From Paraburkholderia fynbosensis (lineage in GTDB: Bacteria; Pseudomonadota; Gammaproteobacteria; Burkholderiales; Burkholderiaceae), in contig NZ_CADIKI010000026.1 of the NCBI RefSeq assembly GCF_902859935.1, positions 56,630 through 120,629 of the forward strand: a DNA stretch of 64,000 nucleotides. The letters run 5' to 3'. Below are positions 62,412 through 64,000 of the stretch, piece after piece. The notes under the pieces were generated by a model that worked only from the letters and a program-made list of their open reading frames with translations, did no database searches and had not been told where the DNA came from. How positions within the stretch are numbered: the first letter of the stretch is position 1; the number at the start of each line of letters is the position of its first letter. The translations under genes and the position numbers were made by a program.

Positions 62412-62740
62412 GACTATTCTCTCCACCCCCCAACGACCGCCCGTCAAGACCCTATAGCCTACGGGCGCGTCTTTTTTGTATACGTTAAACATTTGCTGTT
62501 GCTCTAGCACTGAACGGTGACGTACTCACCTTAAGAAAGCCGTAATGGACACAACAATTCTCACCGCGCCGGATGGCTTCACTGTGGCAGCCTCGGCGAG
62601 AATCGCACCTAATCGCTCACCATCTTAATCTCCTGGGATTACCGTGAGTGCCGGCCGTTCGTTGAACCTGCAAAGAGTCGTTCGTGACGCGGCCTCGCAC
62701 TGAGTGACCGCGGAAGAAGTCCGTTTTCAAAAAGGCTTCA

Positions 62741-62869
62741 ATGCGTTATCTGGCCTGCGTCGGCGAGGTGCCCGAGGCATTGAGTGAACGCCTCGCGAAC
62801 GCCGGTCACCGTCAGCATTTTGAAATTTTTCGCCCGTGGGATCTGCTACATCTCCTGCGGACTGCCTAA
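62741..62869 (+). pseudogene. N-terminal fragment resembling a Burkholderia response regulator
   Basis: The 42-codon frame starts MRYLACVGEVPEALSERLANAGHR and ends at TAA 62869. The start is like the N-terminus of OmpR-type response regulators of this group that have a diverged receiver domain. The remaining receiver and output domains are missing. This is a tentative reading. Confidence 0.35.
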
Positions 62870-63372
62870 GGACGCTTCCTGCACATCGGCGTGTTCAATC
62901 TGACATATCCCGGTGACCTTCTTCGATAGGTTGCTCCGTTGAAAACTCACAGTTCATACGACTCCGGACCGCCGAGATCCGATCGGTTTATTCATCAGGC
63001 GCAATCGCGCTACTTCGTCCAAAACACCCGCTAAGTCAGTTGAGCTAAATGCATTGGCTCACCCATGGCCACACACTCTCCCACGCGATAGGGGACAACT
63101 ACGTCATTTATGCGTCCAGAACAAGATACGCGGCCAGCGCCCACGACATCGATCCGCCCACGTGTTCCAGGGAGAAGGAGCAGCGTTGCCACAGATGCCC
63201 TGTAGCCTTGCCCTCGTGTGTCCGACGACACTTCATCCGAAACGACTTCAGGTCGCCGGCGTTAGCCGGGGACTCTGCATGACGCGATCTTCCGGCGCGG
63301 AATGCACCGACGTCATGTTCGCGTTCGCGAACGTCGCCTCGCTCAGCCTGTATCTATGCTTACGGATGCTGC

Positions 63373-63716
63373 TCAGGCGCACGCCGTTCTCCGGATCCAG
63401 GGATAGCTTTCGCCGAAGCCGATAAATGGGGGTATCGAGCGTACGGCAGGTGCCGTCACGTTCGCGACGCCAGGCAAGCTTCCCAGAAGGTCGCGGTAGA
63501 TCACTCGCCCGACGTTTGCGAAAATGTTCGCGGCGACGTCAAACTCTCTCGTCGCCAATTCCATCGTTTTGCCGTGAAGTGAGACGCTGCGCCGTGCTGT
63601 ATCAACAACGTAAGGCCGGACAGCGATGGCATTTCCGATCTTCTGATTGCGGCTCGTGCGACGCAATAAGGCGCGAACTCTCGCGGGCGGCGCGAGATAA
63701 CGCACTGCACTATCTC
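63373..63716 (-). pseudogene. Response-regulator C-terminal fragment cut by an IS
   Basis: On the minus strand from the IS junction (63716) the sequence reads YLAPPARVRALLRRTSRNQK, then VRPYVVDTARRSVSLHGKTMELATREFDVAANIFANVGRVIYRDLL: the end of a receiver domain plus most of an OmpR/PhoB winged helix. The later part (VTAPAVRSI, then FIGFGESY) lacks the recognition helix region, so it also carries a deletion. The receiver domain lies beyond or was destroyed by the insertion. Confidence 0.6.
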
Positions 63717-64000
63717 TGGAGCGGCCCCTTGAATCACCGGACACAGTCTCCCGCTTAAAATAACGGGTAGGCATACGACTGTGTTTTTGACTAACAACAA
63801 GCAAGAAGTGATGGAAGTGTTGACGGGGCCGGAGCGCCGGCGGCGGTGGTCAGCGGAAGAAAAGCTGGCGATGGTGCGGAAGAGTTTCGAGCCAGGCAAG
63901 TCGGTCTCGATGGTTGCACGCCAGCACGGCGTCAATCCGAACCAGCTGTTCCATTGGCGCAAGCTGTATCAGGATGGCAGCCTGTCGGCAGTCAGTGCCG
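63717..64000 (+). mobile_element. IS2-group (IS3 family) insertion sequence, left end, truncated by window
   Basis: The likely left inverted repeat starts at TGGAGCGGCCCC (63717-63728) and runs to about 63743 (ACCGGACA), the pattern of IS2-group ends. The orfA gene follows on the same strand. The right end, orfB and the target duplication are outside the window. Confidence 0.75.
63811..64000 (+). CDS. IS2-group transposase OrfA (3' end outside window)
   Basis: The visible 63 codons (MEVLTGPERRRRWSAEEKLA...) are an OrfA N-terminus with the IS3-family helix-turn-helix SVSMVARQHGVNPNQLFHWRK, followed by LYQDGSLSAVSA. OrfA binds the IS ends and, when fused to OrfB by frameshifting, forms the transposase. 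The frame is also open from GTG 63781. ATG 63811 is favoured because the family's usual start matches it. Confidence 0.85.
   Translation, partial: MEVLTGPERRRRWSAEEKLAMVRKSFEPGKSVSMVARQHGVNPNQLFHWRKLYQDGSLSAVSA

Larger units (their letters stand above)
62412..63716. other. Degraded, gene-poor region
   Basis: These 1.3 kb contain no intact gene. Two response-regulator relics are annotated separately (62741-62869 and 63373-63716). The other open frames have no recognisable domain and shift between compositions, as expected for decaying DNA. Confidence 0.5.

Noticed and set aside
63031..63231. 66-codon minus-strand frame with a protein-like end
   Set aside because: No family recognised, no ribosome site, and it sits in a stretch of decayed DNA.
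1..64000. CRISPR array, prophage, tRNA or rRNA genes
   Set aside because: No regularly spaced repeats, phage structural genes, tRNA T-loop patterns or rRNA-like segments were seen. The only mobile element is the IS at the right edge.

Overview
The window is high-GC DNA (about 64% by eye) from a Burkholderiaceae chromosome, most like Paraburkholderia or a relative. This rests on family content: ClcB-like chloride channel, DUF2795 protein, membrane-bound PQQ glucose dehydrogenase, PuuD urate hydroxylase with a cytochrome c tail, several LysR regulators and an IS2-group element. No rRNA, tRNA or CRISPR array was seen.

Layout. 1-6.5 kb: end of a glutathione S-transferase gene, a ClC channel, a C45-type Ntn hydrolase, two small proteins and a LysR regulator. 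6.6-13.2 kb: a tripartite RND efflux operon divergent from its TetR regulator, with an operator-like palindrome between them. 13.2-21.2 kb: paired intergenic repeats, an LPS acyltransferase, penicillin-binding protein 1A, and a PspA/IM30 plus TPR pair ending in a strong terminator. 21.2-29.6 kb: a decayed alpha/beta hydrolase, a soluble chemoreceptor-like protein whose 3' end is frameshifted, the potFGHI polyamine importer and an MntH Nramp transporter. 29.7-33.5 kb: DUF1289 protein, OmpW, the ABC-F ATPase YbiT and dodecin.

33.7-52.5 kb is a purine catabolism region. A BMP-type purine/nucleoside ABC importer and a LysR regulator are followed by 8-oxoguanine deaminase, then 5-hydroxyisourate hydrolase (UraH) and urate hydroxylase (PuuD). 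On the other strand lie AllA, allantoicase, OHCU decarboxylase, PuuE allantoinase, a hydantoin/allantoin racemase, an NCS1 permease and a GntR regulator. Together they can carry (8-oxo)purine through urate, 5-hydroxyisourate, OHCU, allantoin and allantoate to ureidoglycolate, glyoxylate and urea. Xanthine dehydrogenase is not in the window. Between the two halves sits a hipBA toxin-antitoxin operon with four evenly arranged 18-bp operators.

52.7-64 kb: LD-carboxypeptidase, TadA, a DUF1992 protein and a 2'-5' RNA ligase-like protein; a relic of a radical SAM DNA-repair-type gene behind a well-formed LexA (SOS) box; PQQ glucose dehydrogenase; and a large MalT-like LuxR regulator. The last 1.6 kb is degraded DNA containing response-regulator fragments, one of them cut by the left end of an IS2-group (IS3 family) insertion sequence that runs off the window.

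The least ordinary signals are the mirror-symmetric hipBA operator array inside the purine locus, the SOS box left in front of a broken radical SAM gene, the twin TTGTCAACAA sites around the GntR promoter, and the six-codon minicistron overlapping the start of the TPR gene.
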